A stretch of DNA of 64,000 nucleotides from Cuneatibacter sp. NSJ-177 (GCF_022867805.1 NZ_JALIFO010000001.1:434001-498000); one strand, 5' to 3'. Counted from the stretch's first letter, positions 21,848-30,630 are shown. Numbers and translations: made by a program. The notes: generated from the sequence alone by a model not told the origin.

Positions 21848-24169
21848 CTACAATAACCCCAGCAGCGTAACAATATCCGCGCTTTTCCCCACCAAAGAAA
21901 AAACAACCTTCGGCAGCGCCTGGAGCAATTTCAGCGCTTTCTTTTTATTCGTCGGAGTCGGATGTTCAATCGAAGCTTCCAGCGCCAGCACCAATTCCCG
22001 TACCTGTTCGCTATACGCATCATCCTTTTTTTCTATCTCCTCCAACCGGTCAATGATAAGCTTCAATTCACGGTTCAAAACCATCGTCAGATTATCCCCC
22101 TGGGATAAATTTTCAGGAAAATCAAGGAGCAGCTGATTGACATCATAGGTCTGCATCAGTTCAGGGACTGCCAGGATATCGATCCCCATCTCTTTTAAAT
22201 TCCCAAGATTTTTGACTTTGTAATAGACCTCCTTTTTTCCATCGGTAAAAACCATCATTTTCGTATAAGTGCTTTCTGAAATATTCAGTTCTTTGTGGAT
22301 GTCATCCATGGTCTGTCCCAAAATGCTGACAATGTCCCGCCTTTCTGGGATCTGGCCGCTGTCTATCCCCACGACGATATTCCGGTCCACGGAATAGACA
22401 ACCACATCAACGCCTTTTAGCTGAAAATGAATCAAATTTTTCTTTACACAAGGATCGACTAAGAACTTGCTGTAGACCGCAAGGATCCGCTGCATAATCA
22501 AAATAGGAGAGAAGGAGTAGCTCCAGGCTATTTTATACCAATTCCGTTCCTGCTCCGCCCTCAGGTCCGCATACTCTGTGATGAGACCAGGAAAAAAGAT
22601 GCGATTATCTTGTGTGTAGCATAATTTGAATTTGCACAGCAGCTGGATCAAGAATTCGCACTTGCTGATGTTGTACGCTTTGTTAAACCGATACATTTCC
22701 CGGTAAAAATCATTTCGGTCATAACTGCTTTGCGTCGCCGACCGGAAGATGAAATTTAACGAGTCCGTGATCCATTCCGGATTCAGCACGACATAGGGAG
22801 CCCCCTTGTAGGAAACAATGACTCCTAAGGAATTCAGCCAGTCCAGGGTCTCTAAGATATCTTCCTGTTCCAGGATGCCGCAGGAATCGCACACCTCGGA
22901 AAATTCATCAAAAGTCAAATAATCTTTGTTGGCTCTCTGAATGGCCTGCAATACATTTTGCCAGGACGGGGTTTCCTTGACCCGATACGCTTCATCCAAG
23001 GCGGAGCGGATGACTTCTCTTTTTAGAAGATCGATGTTGCCTTCAGGATGGTCGGAAAGTTTGCAGGAGCAGCGTATAATGGAAACGATATTTTTATACT
23101 TATTGAGATAGTATTTCCGGTCAATGTCTGCCTTGGGGTTCTCATCGATCCGGTTGACGACAAGGATAACTTTCCCTTCCGGGGCAAAGGTCTCAATGAA
23201 TTGCAGCCAGTCGTCCGGTTTTTCGTCGCTTCTGCCGTTCAAAACAATGAGGTACATGGCATTTTTGGTCATAAAGAGGGGATAAAGCGTGTGGTAGATT
23301 TCCTGCCCGCCAAAATCCCAAATGTGGAAACATATTTTTTGGCCCTCTTTTTCCGCCATCCAGTCCACAATGTCAATTCCTTCGGTTTTGCTCTGCTCAA
23401 CGTCAAAGAAATTATCAAGCAGGGCATTTAACAGACAGGTTTTTCCGACGGCTCCATTCCCCAGAAGAATTAATTTGACTTCATAGTCATAGGTGGAGCG
23501 GAGGTAATCATCGCTGTGAAAATATTGTTCCAATCCTTGTTTTCCGCCGCGGATGGCCTGCTCCATCTTTTTGTCATCCAAGCATAGATGGATGATCCGG
23601 ATTCCATAGTGGTCGTTTTCATCCTGATTAAAATCAATCGTTAAATCCAGAATGCTCTGGGGCAGTGTTTTTAACCGGCAGTCCTGGAGGTCCAGGCATT
23701 TCAGAGCCTTTAATTTCCCGATCTGTTCCGGCAGCTCCCGAATTTTTGTCCCCCATAAGGTGAGCTTTTCCAATCTTTCCAATTCGCAGATTTCTTCCGG
23801 CAATGCTTTTAAAGGCGACTCTGCCAAATTGATATTTCGGAGTTTTTTTAACGTGCCGATTTCCCTGGGCAGGGAGGTAATCAGCGTATTGTACATATTA
23901 ATATGGTCTAATGAGGAGAGACGGGCGATTTTCGGCGAGAGCTGCTGGACTTTGGCCAAACTGATATCCAATACCTTTAGATGAACCAGATCATACACCT
24001 TTTCCGGTATTCTGGCAATCCGCCGGGGCAATTTCAGCTCAATAATGCAATCGGTCGCTTCGTCATAAACGTATTGCCCTTTATCGTCCCGGTAATCAAT
24101 TTTTTCTACCTGACGGAAACGAATTTTTTCTTCGTTTTCCATACAGGTAAGGATGGACTTTTCTCTCAT
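21848..24169 (-). CDS. LRR-ROC-COR GTPase (bacterial Roco protein)
   Basis: 773 residues. Leucine-rich repeats span about 40-180 (for example LRNINLAESPLKALPEEI and LEKLTLWGTKIRELPEQI). A Ras-of-complex GTPase follows: P-loop GNGAVGKT (237-244), switch II WDFGGQE (284-290), G4 VVNRID (337-342) and G5 SCK (368-370). The COR-type dimerisation region runs from about 390 to 560. The end (about 705-773) is helical, then HPTPTNKKKAL and a hydrophobic tail finishing in LLGLL. AAGGAG lies before ATG 24169. The coding sequence is visibly AT-richer than its neighbours, which suggests transfer. Cellular role unknown; signalling or defence are both possible. Confidence 0.9.
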   Translation of the reverse strand: MREKSILTCMENEEKIRFRQVEKIDYRDDKGQYVYDEATDCIIELKLPRRIARIPEKVYDLVHLKVLDISLAKVQQLSPKIARLSSLDHINMYNTLITSLPREIGTLKKLRNINLAESPLKALPEEICELERLEKLTLWGTKIRELPEQIGKLKALKCLDLQDCRLKTLPQSILDLTIDFNQDENDHYGIRIIHLCLDDKKMEQAIRGGKQGLEQYFHSDDYLRSTYDYEVKLILLGNGAVGKTCLLNALLDNFFDVEQSKTEGIDIVDWMAEKEGQKICFHIWDFGGQEIYHTLYPLFMTKNAMYLIVLNGRSDEKPDDWLQFIETFAPEGKVILVVNRIDENPKADIDRKYYLNKYKNIVSIIRCSCKLSDHPEGNIDLLKREVIRSALDEAYRVKETPSWQNVLQAIQRANKDYLTFDEFSEVCDSCGILEQEDILETLDWLNSLGVIVSYKGAPYVVLNPEWITDSLNFIFRSATQSSYDRNDFYREMYRFNKAYNISKCEFLIQLLCKFKLCYTQDNRIFFPGLITEYADLRAEQERNWYKIAWSYSFSPILIMQRILAVYSKFLVDPCVKKNLIHFQLKGVDVVVYSVDRNIVVGIDSGQIPERRDIVSILGQTMDDIHKELNISESTYTKMMVFTDGKKEVYYKVKNLGNLKEMGIDILAVPELMQTYDVNQLLLDFPENLSQGDNLTMVLNRELKLIIDRLEEIEKKDDAYSEQVRELVLALEASIEHPTPTNKKKALKLLQALPKVVFSLVGKSADIVTLLGLL

Positions 24170-24237
24170 GGACAGCTCCTTCCTTGCTTAAAATCATAGA
24201 ATAAACTGGATTCAACAGATGGATCACTTTGCCTGTG

Positions 24238-25134
24238 CTACACCCGCTTCACAAAATTTCCATCCACCGACAGCCCTTCCTTAATCACCATAAACGCCTT
24301 GGGATTCGCCTCATACACAATCCGTTTCAAGGTATCGATTTCATACTTTGTCAACACCGTGTACAGCACGTCCACCTCTTCTCCGGTGTAGCCTCCCTGG
24401 GCATTCCAGTAGGTGATGCCGCGGTGGAGTTTTTTCATGATGTTTTCTTCAATCAGTTTGTTGTTGGTCTTGGAAATGATAATCGCCTCCACCCGGATAT
24501 TCTGAGAGTGGACTTTATCAATCGTGAAGGAGGAGAAGAAGGAATAGATGATGGAGTAAATCGCCACCGCCGGAGTAAAAATGACCAGGCAGATTGCGTA
24601 AATAACCAGATTCACCAGCATATTCATCTTTCCCACGCTGAAATCTTTCATTTTACGCATCAGGTACACGCCGACGATTTCTAAGCCACCGCCGCAGCTG
24701 CCGGCCCGCAGATAAGTGCCGATGCCGAATCCGCAGGTGATACCGCCGATCAGGCAGTTGGCGATGTCCTCTTCCAGGATCGGCTGCATGGGTACCCGAA
24801 TCAGCGAAAGCGCAACGGAAACCGTCGTGATCGTGATCAGTGTCCGGATCACAAATTCCCGCTCCATAATCTTGAAAGCAAATAGGATCAACGGAATGTT
24901 CAGAGCGTAATAAATGATACCGGCGATATCCAGGGCTCCGAAGTGGAAGCCCAGGCCGGAGACGAGAAAGGTCCGGATCAGCTGTGCGATGCCCATAACG
25001 CCGCCGCTGTACAGTCCGGTCGGCACAATAAAAAAATTCATGCCGAGAGAGTAGATCAGAGCACCAAGTATCCCGGTCATGATTTTTCCGGACTCTCTGT
25101 ACTTGAATCGGTTCTGAATTTCCTGTTTTTCCAT
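24238..25134 (-). CDS. YitT family membrane protein (DUF161/DUF2179)
   Basis: 298 residues. The first two thirds form about five membrane helices with the typical VPTGLYSGGVMGIAQLI and GTYLRAGSCGGGLEIVGVYL motifs. The C-terminal cytosolic DUF2179 domain contains GITYWNAQGGYTGEEVDVL and ends DPKAFMVI-like (NPKAFMVIKEG). Transport function is suspected but unproven for the family. Start 25134 is chosen because GAGGAGG has six-base spacing there. It lies 68 bases upstream of the Roco gene on the same strand and may share its transcript. Confidence 0.92.
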   Translation of the reverse strand: MEKQEIQNRFKYRESGKIMTGILGALIYSLGMNFFIVPTGLYSGGVMGIAQLIRTFLVSGLGFHFGALDIAGIIYYALNIPLILFAFKIMEREFVIRTLITITTVSVALSLIRVPMQPILEEDIANCLIGGITCGFGIGTYLRAGSCGGGLEIVGVYLMRKMKDFSVGKMNMLVNLVIYAICLVIFTPAVAIYSIIYSFFSSFTIDKVHSQNIRVEAIIISKTNNKLIEENIMKKLHRGITYWNAQGGYTGEEVDVLYTVLTKYEIDTLKRIVYEANPKAFMVIKEGLSVDGNFVKRV

Positions 25135-25506
25135 AGACGGCCTCCTCACATCATCAATCTGCAGCAGGACAAAATGGGATATGTTTTTATAGTCTCATCA
25201 TATTATAATGCTTTAAAGAATGCAATGCTTTTCTGAAAAGACACTGGAATCGGGAAGGCGATTCTCCTCTGATTGGCTCCGTCTGGATGGAATCATTCAG
25301 ATGTTGTGGGGTTTTCTTTCTCCCTCGTCAGCCGGCCGGCAAGGGGGGAAAGGTGTGTGAGGGAGCTGCAGATGTGCGCACGAAAAAAGCCGGATACAAA
25401 AAAAGACTTGCTCGTCTGCATTCGACTCTCATTTTTTCTCTCTTTTTTAGTCCAACGCTCCTTTCATCCCTGTAGCCGGATGGCTGTGCACTGGGGCGGC
25501 GGGAAT
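25135..25506. other. 372-base intergenic stretch, little recognisable content
   Basis: A minus-strand TATAAT (25202-25207) upstream of the yitT-like gene may be its -10 box, but no -35 box fits at normal spacing. The remainder is purine/pyrimidine-biased sequence with T-runs and no credible coding frame or stable hairpin. Confidence 0.4.
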
Positions 25507-25866
25507 TTATTTTTGTGGCATTGGCGGTTCGCCCGTGGACTGGTCCTGATCCTTCAAATAGTCCACAAAATATTCGATTAGCTCCCTGGGGTAGGGCTTG
25601 TCGTCAATTTTGCTTCCGGTGATCTTTTCCAGAAAGAGTTGTCCTTGGCTGTTCCAAAATTTGTCTCGGATGGTGCGGATGTCTTTTTCCACATTCCTGT
25701 AATTGTCATGGAACATCTCGGCAATTTTCTGATACACTTCCTCTCTCATGCGGCAAAGGCGAGTTTCATTCTCTGCCACCAGCCGGATTGCATGGAGTAA
25801 ATACTGGTAACCTTTGTAACTTTGCGAGATCTTCGCTTCCCTTAAAAGGCGCTTGATATTTTCCAT
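25507..25866 (-). CDS. Stand-alone Spo0A C-terminal-like DNA-binding protein
   Basis: 119 residues that line up with the Spo0A effector domain: KGYQYLLHAIRLVAEN, then MREEVYQKIAEMF, NVEKDIRTIRDKFW and PYPRELIEYFVDYLK. No receiver domain is present. AGGAGG six bases before ATG 25866 supports the short start. A domain-only relative of the master sporulation regulator could bind Spo0A-box-like DNA without phosphorylation, or oppose Spo0A; that is inference. Divergent from the small ORF and vanZ-like gene to its right. Confidence 0.75.
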   Translation of the reverse strand: MENIKRLLREAKISQSYKGYQYLLHAIRLVAENETRLCRMREEVYQKIAEMFHDNYRNVEKDIRTIRDKFWNSQGQLFLEKITGSKIDDKPYPRELIEYFVDYLKDQDQSTGEPPMPQK

Positions 25867-26000
25867 TTCTTTCCTCCTAATGTAACTATGGCAATTGTAG
25901 GGGATTTTCAAAGTGTTGGGACGGAATAGACGTTCGGCGACAAAAAGAGACTGTATGGAAGCGGAAACAATAGCTATTGTCGGAGTTGGAGGAAGGTGTT

Positions 26001-26078
26001 ATGATTATACTTGAAAATCTTGAGAAAAAAGTGAGAATACAAGAATCGGACAAATTTCGATCAGTAAGAATGGGGTAA
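26001..26078 (+). CDS. Possible 25-residue small protein or leader peptide
   Basis: ATG 26001 has GGAGG with eight-base spacing, and the frame reads MIILENLEKKVRIQESDKF and a few more residues to a TAA at 26076-26078. The VanZ-like gene starts with TTG directly after this stop or GTG six bases on, so translation may be coupled. The peptide is charged and amphipathic, without a membrane segment. Confidence 0.4.
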   Translation: MIILENLEKKVRIQESDKFRSVRMG

Positions 26079-26084
26079 TTGCAC

Positions 26085-26561
26085 GTGACACGAAAAAAGA
26101 GGAAAAGTCAATTTATTTGGCTGGCGGCAATGTTTGCCGTCATGGCCGTCATCTTTTGTTTCTCCACTCAACCCGGAGAGCAATCCAGCCAGGTCAGCAA
26201 TGGCGTGATGGAATGTTTGATGAAATTAAAGCCGGTCCGGTGGGTACTGGAGGAGACGCCGGTATTGGATCTGCTGCCGCTGCGGAAATGGGGGCATTTC
26301 ACAGTTTACTTTTTATTGGGAATCACCAGCTTTGGCTGGATGCGTCAAGTCGCCGGAAGGCTGCGGTGGTCTGTGGCCGGGGCTGGCGCCATCTGCTTTT
26401 TGTACGCTTGTTCCGATGAATTTCACCAGCTCTTTGTACCGGGGCGCGCCGGGCAGTGGAGGGATGTAGGGATCGATTCCATGGGAGCTGCGTTTGGAAT
26501 CGGCATTTGGCTGCTGGTACTATGGATCCTGCGGCTGAGACGACGGAGGGCGGAGCGGTAG
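26085..26561 (+). CDS. VanZ-family membrane protein
   Basis: 158 residues with four hydrophobic segments. The family pattern is clear: FSTQPGEQSSQVS after the first helix, RKWGHFTVYFLLGI in the second, and YACSDEFHQLFVPGRAGQWRDVGIDSMGA in the loop before the last helix (given here in part as key residues). GTG 26085 has GGGG upstream; TTG 26079 is an alternative. VanZ-like proteins can give low-level teicoplanin resistance, but most chromosomal copies have unknown roles. No van cluster is present. Confidence 0.88.
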   Translation: MTRKKRKSQFIWLAAMFAVMAVIFCFSTQPGEQSSQVSNGVMECLMKLKPVRWVLEETPVLDLLPLRKWGHFTVYFLLGITSFGWMRQVAGRLRWSVAGAGAICFLYACSDEFHQLFVPGRAGQWRDVGIDSMGAAFGIGIWLLVLWILRLRRRRAER

Positions 26562-26607
26562 AGATCATTTTAGGCGATGGGGAGCGGTAAAAATTGGAGG
26601 ACAAAAG

Positions 26608-26636
26608 TTGTATTCCCGCAGATTCTGTGCTACACT
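26608..26636 (+). promoter_or_regulatory. Promoter of asnA
   Basis: TTGTAT (26608-26613), a 17-base spacer and TACACT (26631-26636). A short GCGCAG/CTGCGC palindrome follows in the leader. No T-box structure is seen. Confidence 0.65.
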
Positions 26637-26701
26637 ATTGCATTATGGAACAAAATGGCGCAGGCTGCGCAAAATCGTTTCATTTCTAAGAGGAGGAGTT
26701 T

Positions 26702-27706
26702 ATGAAATCGTTCATTCCAGAGAATTACCAGTCGAAGTTAAACCTCTATGAGACCCAGTCCGCCATTGGTCTTATCAAGCACGACTTTCCGGCAGCCCTG
26801 GAGCAGGCGGTTCGACTGAAACGAGTGTCCGCGCCGCTGTTTGTGGACGCCAAGAGCGGCCTGAATGACGACCTGAACGGCATCGAACGGCCGGTCAGCT
26901 TCTGCGCCCCGGCTACCAGTGTGGAGGCACAGGTGGTGCACTCTTTGGCCAAGTGGAAGCGCATGGCGCTTTACCGCTATGACTTTTTCCCAGGAAAGGG
27001 TTTGTATACAGATATGAATGCAATCCGCCAGGACGAAGAGCTGGATAATATCCATTCTCTCTATGTGGATCAGTGGGATTGGGAAAAGGTAATCACCGAG
27101 GAAGAAAGAAATGTAGAGTATTTAAAGGAAACGGTGCAGGCCATCGTGACCTGTATCTGTCATACGCTGGATTCTTTGAAGGTGCGGTTCCGCCAGATTG
27201 ACACGGTGCTGCAGCGGGAAGTGACTTTTCTGACTACCCAGGAGCTGGAGGATCGTTTTCCGGATTGTACGCCGGATGAGAGAGAATACCGGGTTGGGAA
27301 GGAATACGGCACCGTATTTTTGATTGGAATCGGCGACAAGCTGGCTTCCGGGGAGCCCCACGGCGGGCGGGCGCCTGACTACGATGACTGGCATCTGAAC
27401 GGGGATCTGCTGTTTTATCATCCGGTGCTGGATATTGTGCTGGAGATTTCCTCCATGGGGATCCGCGTCAATCCGGAAACACTGGACCGCCAGCTGACCT
27501 TGGCCCACTGCGATAACCGGAGAGAATTGCCGTTTCACAAGCTTTTGCTGGAAGGAAAGCTTCCCCTTACCATGGGCGGCGGAATCGGCCAGTCCCGACT
27601 CTGCATGCTGCTGTTGGGGAAGGCCCATATCGGGGAAGTTCAGTCCTCGCTCTGGGATCCGAAGACCATTGAGATGTGCAAAAAGGCGGGCGTGACATTG
27701 CTGTAA
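26702..27706 (+). CDS. asnA: Aspartate-ammonia ligase (asparagine synthetase A)
   Basis: Makes asparagine from aspartate, ammonia and ATP; related to class II aminoacyl-tRNA synthetases. The 334-residue length is normal. Visible marks are VSAPLFVDAKSGLNDDLNG, KWKRMALYRYDF, GLYTDMNAIRQDE-type block and the C-terminal ATP-site GGGIGQSRLCMLLLGKAHIG. AGGAGG lies close to ATG 26702. It stands alone with its own promoter. Confidence 0.97.
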   Translation: MKSFIPENYQSKLNLYETQSAIGLIKHDFPAALEQAVRLKRVSAPLFVDAKSGLNDDLNGIERPVSFCAPATSVEAQVVHSLAKWKRMALYRYDFFPGKGLYTDMNAIRQDEELDNIHSLYVDQWDWEKVITEEERNVEYLKETVQAIVTCICHTLDSLKVRFRQIDTVLQREVTFLTTQELEDRFPDCTPDEREYRVGKEYGTVFLIGIGDKLASGEPHGGRAPDYDDWHLNGDLLFYHPVLDIVLEISSMGIRVNPETLDRQLTLAHCDNRRELPFHKLLLEGKLPLTMGGGIGQSRLCMLLLGKAHIGEVQSSLWDPKTIEMCKKAGVTLL

Positions 27707-27733
27707 TAGCAGTCCAGGAGCAAAAAGAATCAG

Positions 27734-27768
27734 ACACCGCTCCGATTCAAGGAGAAGAGGAGCGGTGT
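27734..27768 (+). terminator. Hairpin after asnA
   Basis: ACACCGCTCC (27734-27743) pairs perfectly with GGAGCGGTGT (27759-27768). It is followed by GAAAACT rather than a T-run, so termination is uncertain. Confidence 0.5.
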
Positions 27769-27879
27769 GAAAACTAGGGGTAAGAGCAGGCCTTGTGAAA
27801 GAGGCCGCAGCCGGGAAAGAGGGAAATAGGTCCGTTTTATATGGGGATTAAATTGTTCCTGAAAGATAAAAAATTCTAG

Positions 27880-27908
27880 TTGACAAAACGTTGGATTTAT
27901 AGTATTAT
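27880..27908 (+). promoter_or_regulatory. Promoter of second tRNA-Gly
   Basis: TTGACA (27880-27885), a 17-base spacer and TATTAT (27903-27908). Confidence 0.8.
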
Positions 27909-27935
27909 AGCATCTGTCCGGTGAGACAATATCAT

Positions 27936-28007
27936 GCGCGAGTGGCTCAGGGGTGGAGCACCACCTTGCCAAGGTGGGGGCCGCGGGTTCGAATCCCGTC
28001 TCGCGCT
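27936..28007 (+). tRNA. tRNA-Gly (anticodon GCC), second copy
   Basis: Identical over all 72 bases to the copy at 20645-20716, with its own promoter and terminator. CCA is not encoded. The flanks outside the gene differ except for a few bases (ATGCGCGAG), so this looks like an independent gene rather than an integration remnant. Confidence 0.97.
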
Positions 28008-28013
28008 TTTAAA

Positions 28014-28054
28014 AAGTCCAAATACCACGTAAATAGGTGGTTTTGGATTTTTTT
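28014..28054 (+). terminator. Terminator of second tRNA-Gly
   Basis: CCAAATACCAC (28018-28028) pairs with GTGGTTTTGG (28037-28046, with wobble) and is followed by a run of Ts. Confidence 0.75.
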
Positions 28055-28183
28055 GTTTTATCAGAATTAAAACTCCCGGTTCAGGAAGCACAAGTGGAGT
28101 TCGGGGCTTTTTGACGACTAGCTTTCGCGCACTTGGGGAAGCCTAATGAGAAAGAAGCAAAGGCAGAATGTCAGGAGATGCGT

Positions 28184-30178
28184 ATGAATCATTTGGAAAA
28201 AGAAAAATCCCCCTATCTGATCCAGCACAGGGAAAATCCGGTGGACTGGTATCCTTGGGGAAAGGAAGCTTTTGACCGGGCCCTGCGGGAGGACAAGCCG
28301 GTCTTTCTCAGTATCGGTTACTCTACCTGTCATTGGTGCCATGTGATGGCCCATGAGTCTTTTGAGGACACGGAGGTGGCGGAGCTTTTAAACCGGGAAT
28401 TCGTCTGCATCAAAGTGGACCGGGAAGAGCGGCCGGATGTCGACGCAGTTTATATGGAGGCCTGTCAGATGATGACCGGCTCCGGCGGCTGGCCTCTGAC
28501 CGTGCTGATGACGCCGGAGCAAAAACCATTTTTCGCCGGGACGTATTTTCCGAAGAATGACCGGTTTGGCCGGCCTGGGCTGATCCAACTGCTGGAACGG
28601 GCATCGGAGCTCTGGAAGACGGAACGGGATTCCTTGCTGGAGACCGGAGATAAGATTGCCGCGGTGGTGGCCGAGGTGCCGCCGGCCCCTTCATCCGAGC
28701 CGGACCGGGAGCTGCTGCGGCAGGCGTATCAGACTTATACTCGTCAGTTTGATGAAACGTGGGGCGGTTTTGGGGCAGCGCCCAAATTTCCGGTTCCTCA
28801 CAATCTGATGTTTCTTCTCCAGTATTCCTTTATAGAACACACTCCAGAGGCCCGGCAGATGGTGGAGCGCACCCTTTCGGCCATGGCGGAGGGCGGAATC
28901 TGCGACCAGATCGGAGGCGGTTTTTCCCGATATTCCACGGATCCAAAGTGGCTTGCGCCCCACTTTGAAAAAATGCTCTATGACAATGCGTTGCTTGCTT
29001 TGGCATACCTGGATGCTTACCAGGCTACCGGCCGGGATTTTTATGCGGAGGTGGCTAGGCGCACGCTGAATTATATGCTGCGTGAGCTGCAGGATCCCAG
29101 GGGCGGTTTTTATTCGGGACAGGATGCGGACAGTGAAGGGATAGAGGGCAAATACTACCTGTGGACGCGGGAGGAGATCCTCCAAGTTCTCGGCCGGGAG
29201 GCAGGGGAACGTTTTTGCAGCCGCTATGACATCACGGAAGACGGCAACTTTGAGGGCAAAAACATTCCGAACCGGATAGTCTCGAAGGAAGAGCCTTTTT
29301 CGGCGGAGGATCCCAGCCTGAAACGGCTGTACGATTACCGGCGGAGCAGAACCAGCCTTCACAGGGACGACAAGATTCTGCTCGCTTGGAATGGCTGGGC
29401 CATGGCGGCTCTGGCCAGAGCCGGGCGGGTTTTACGGGAGGACCGTTACCTGGATGCCGCCCTGCGGTGCTGGGATTTCGTGGAAGCAAATATGATTGGA
29501 ATGGACGGCCGCCTGTCACTGCGCTGGAAGGATGGGGAAGCGGCTCATATGGGACAGCTGGACGACTATGCTGTGCTGGCTTTCGCTCTGCTGGAACTCT
29601 ACGATGCGACGTTTGATCCGATTTACCTGCTGCAGGCAACGTATCGCGCCGTTCAGATGGAGGACTGGTTTGAAGACCAGGAAAATGGAGGTTATTACAA
29701 AACGGCTTCCGATGCGGAAACACTGATTGCAAGACTAAAAGAAACCTATGACGGAGCGATCCCTTCCGGCAATTCCGTGGCCGGAGCGGTGTGGGTGCGG
29801 CTGGCGAAATATACTGGGGAAAACAAGTATCAGGAGGCGGCCGGCCGGCAGCTTCGTTTTCTGGCCGGGGCAGTTTCTCAGTCACCGGCCGGACATGGTT
29901 TTGCTCTTTGGGTCCTTGGGCTGGCGCTGGCCCCTTCGCGGGAACTGGTTTGCGCGTCTTCCTTTGGACTGCCGGAGCCTTTGGAAGCTTACCGGCGAGA
30001 ATCTTTTGCCGCCGGTTTAACTACTCTGCTGAAAACAGCGGAAAATGCCGGGCGATTGGCGCTGGCGGCGCCCTTTACAGCATCCTACCCGGTGCCGGAA
30101 CAGGGAGAGGTCTACTATCTCTGCCAGAACGGAGCCTGTGCCGCGCCGGTGACGGAATGGGAGAATTTGAACCTCTGA
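28184..30178 (+). CDS. DUF255 thioredoxin-domain protein (YyaL/spermatogenesis-associated-20-like)
   Basis: 664 residues. The N-terminal thioredoxin-like domain has [21 protein letters not shown], then [14 protein letters not shown] with the CxxC pair (about 50-53) and [18 protein letters not shown]. The rest is an alpha/alpha-barrel of the N-acyl-glucosamine epimerase/six-hairpin type: [21 protein letters not shown] and [13 protein letters not shown]. Function is unknown across the family. ATG 28184 is chosen over 28178 because AGGAG then has six-base spacing. Confidence 0.92.
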   Translation: MNHLEKEKSPYLIQHRENPVDWYPWGKEAFDRALREDKPVFLSIGYSTCHWCHVMAHESFEDTEVAELLNREFVCIKVDREERPDVDAVYMEACQMMTGSGGWPLTVLMTPEQKPFFAGTYFPKNDRFGRPGLIQLLERASELWKTERDSLLETGDKIAAVVAEVPPAPSSEPDRELLRQAYQTYTRQFDETWGGFGAAPKFPVPHNLMFLLQYSFIEHTPEARQMVERTLSAMAEGGICDQIGGGFSRYSTDPKWLAPHFEKMLYDNALLALAYLDAYQATGRDFYAEVARRTLNYMLRELQDPRGGFYSGQDADSEGIEGKYYLWTREEILQVLGREAGERFCSRYDITEDGNFEGKNIPNRIVSKEEPFSAEDPSLKRLYDYRRSRTSLHRDDKILLAWNGWAMAALARAGRVLREDRYLDAALRCWDFVEANMIGMDGRLSLRWKDGEAAHMGQLDDYAVLAFALLELYDATFDPIYLLQATYRAVQMEDWFEDQENGGYYKTASDAETLIARLKETYDGAIPSGNSVAGAVWVRLAKYTGENKYQEAAGRQLRFLAGAVSQSPAGHGFALWVLGLALAPSRELVCASSFGLPEPLEAYRRESFAAGLTTLLKTAENAGRLALAAPFTASYPVPEQGEVYYLCQNGACAAPVTEWENLNL

Positions 30179-30308
30179 TCAAGGATATTTTCTGATGGTT
30201 TATCCGGCGGTACCCGGCGCAGCCTGCCGGACGCCGCCGGGATCGTAAAGATAACGATCGAAAAACCGAAGATATTCTTAAAAAATATGAAAATATGGGA
30301 ATTGGTGG

Positions 30309-30337
30309 TTGACAAAACGGGGACGAGTGATTATCCT
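30309..30337 (+). promoter_or_regulatory. Promoter of the HPr-like gene
   Basis: TTGACA (30309-30314), a 17-base spacer and TATCCT (30332-30337). Just upstream are two short hairpins, CCGGCGG/CCGCCGG (30204-30240) and GATCGT/ACGATC (30241-30259), which close the previous gene. Confidence 0.65.
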
Positions 30338-30383
30338 AATTAGCATAGCTATTGGGGTTCCATTACATAGGAGGAATGCGAAA

Positions 30384-30614
30384 ATGCAGACTGCAAAGAT
30401 TATGTTTCGCAGTGTGGCAGATGCAGAGGAGTTTGTCAGCTGTGCGGAACGGTATCCAAACCATATGGATATTCAGTGCGGAAATCGTATGGTAGATGCG
30501 AAGTCTCTGCTAGGTGTGATTGGCTTAGGGATTGAACGGAAGCTGAACCTGAAGATTTACGGGGAAGGCTGTGAGGATTTGCTGAACAAAATGGAATTTT
30601 GCACGGTAGATTAA
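30384..30614 (+). CDS. HPr-like protein lacking the catalytic histidine
   Basis: 76 residues that match the second half of HPr well: AKSLLGVIGLGIERKLNLKIYGEG corresponds to the region around regulatory Ser46 (here Ser41), shown with its key residues K40, S41 and G44. The first half should contain GIHARP with the phosphorylated His15, but reads FRSVADAEEF, with serine about where the histidine belongs. It therefore cannot act as a normal phosphotransfer carrier and is more like Crh, a regulatory HPr paralogue. AGGAGG nine bases upstream supports the start. Confidence 0.8.
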   Translation: MQTAKIMFRSVADAEEFVSCAERYPNHMDIQCGNRMVDAKSLLGVIGLGIERKLNLKIYGEGCEDLLNKMEFCTVD

Positions 30615-30630
30615 ATCCACCGGAAAGGAA

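Noticed and set aside
21726-22136. Plus-strand ORF of 136 codons
   Set aside because: It starts inside the bidirectional terminator and is the shadow of the Roco gene on the other strand; its composition is serine- and phenylalanine-rich antisense-like.
25287-25475. 62-codon ORF in the yitT / Spo0A_C gap
   Set aside because: No ribosome site, abnormal residue mix and no support from context.
26085-26561. Glycopeptide resistance cluster
   Set aside because: Only a VanZ-like protein is present; vanH, vanA and vanX type genes are absent.
20645-28007. Integrated mobile element with tRNA-Gly as attachment duplication
   Set aside because: Both tRNA genes are complete with separate promoters, and there is no integrase, relaxase, phage gene or transposase in between.
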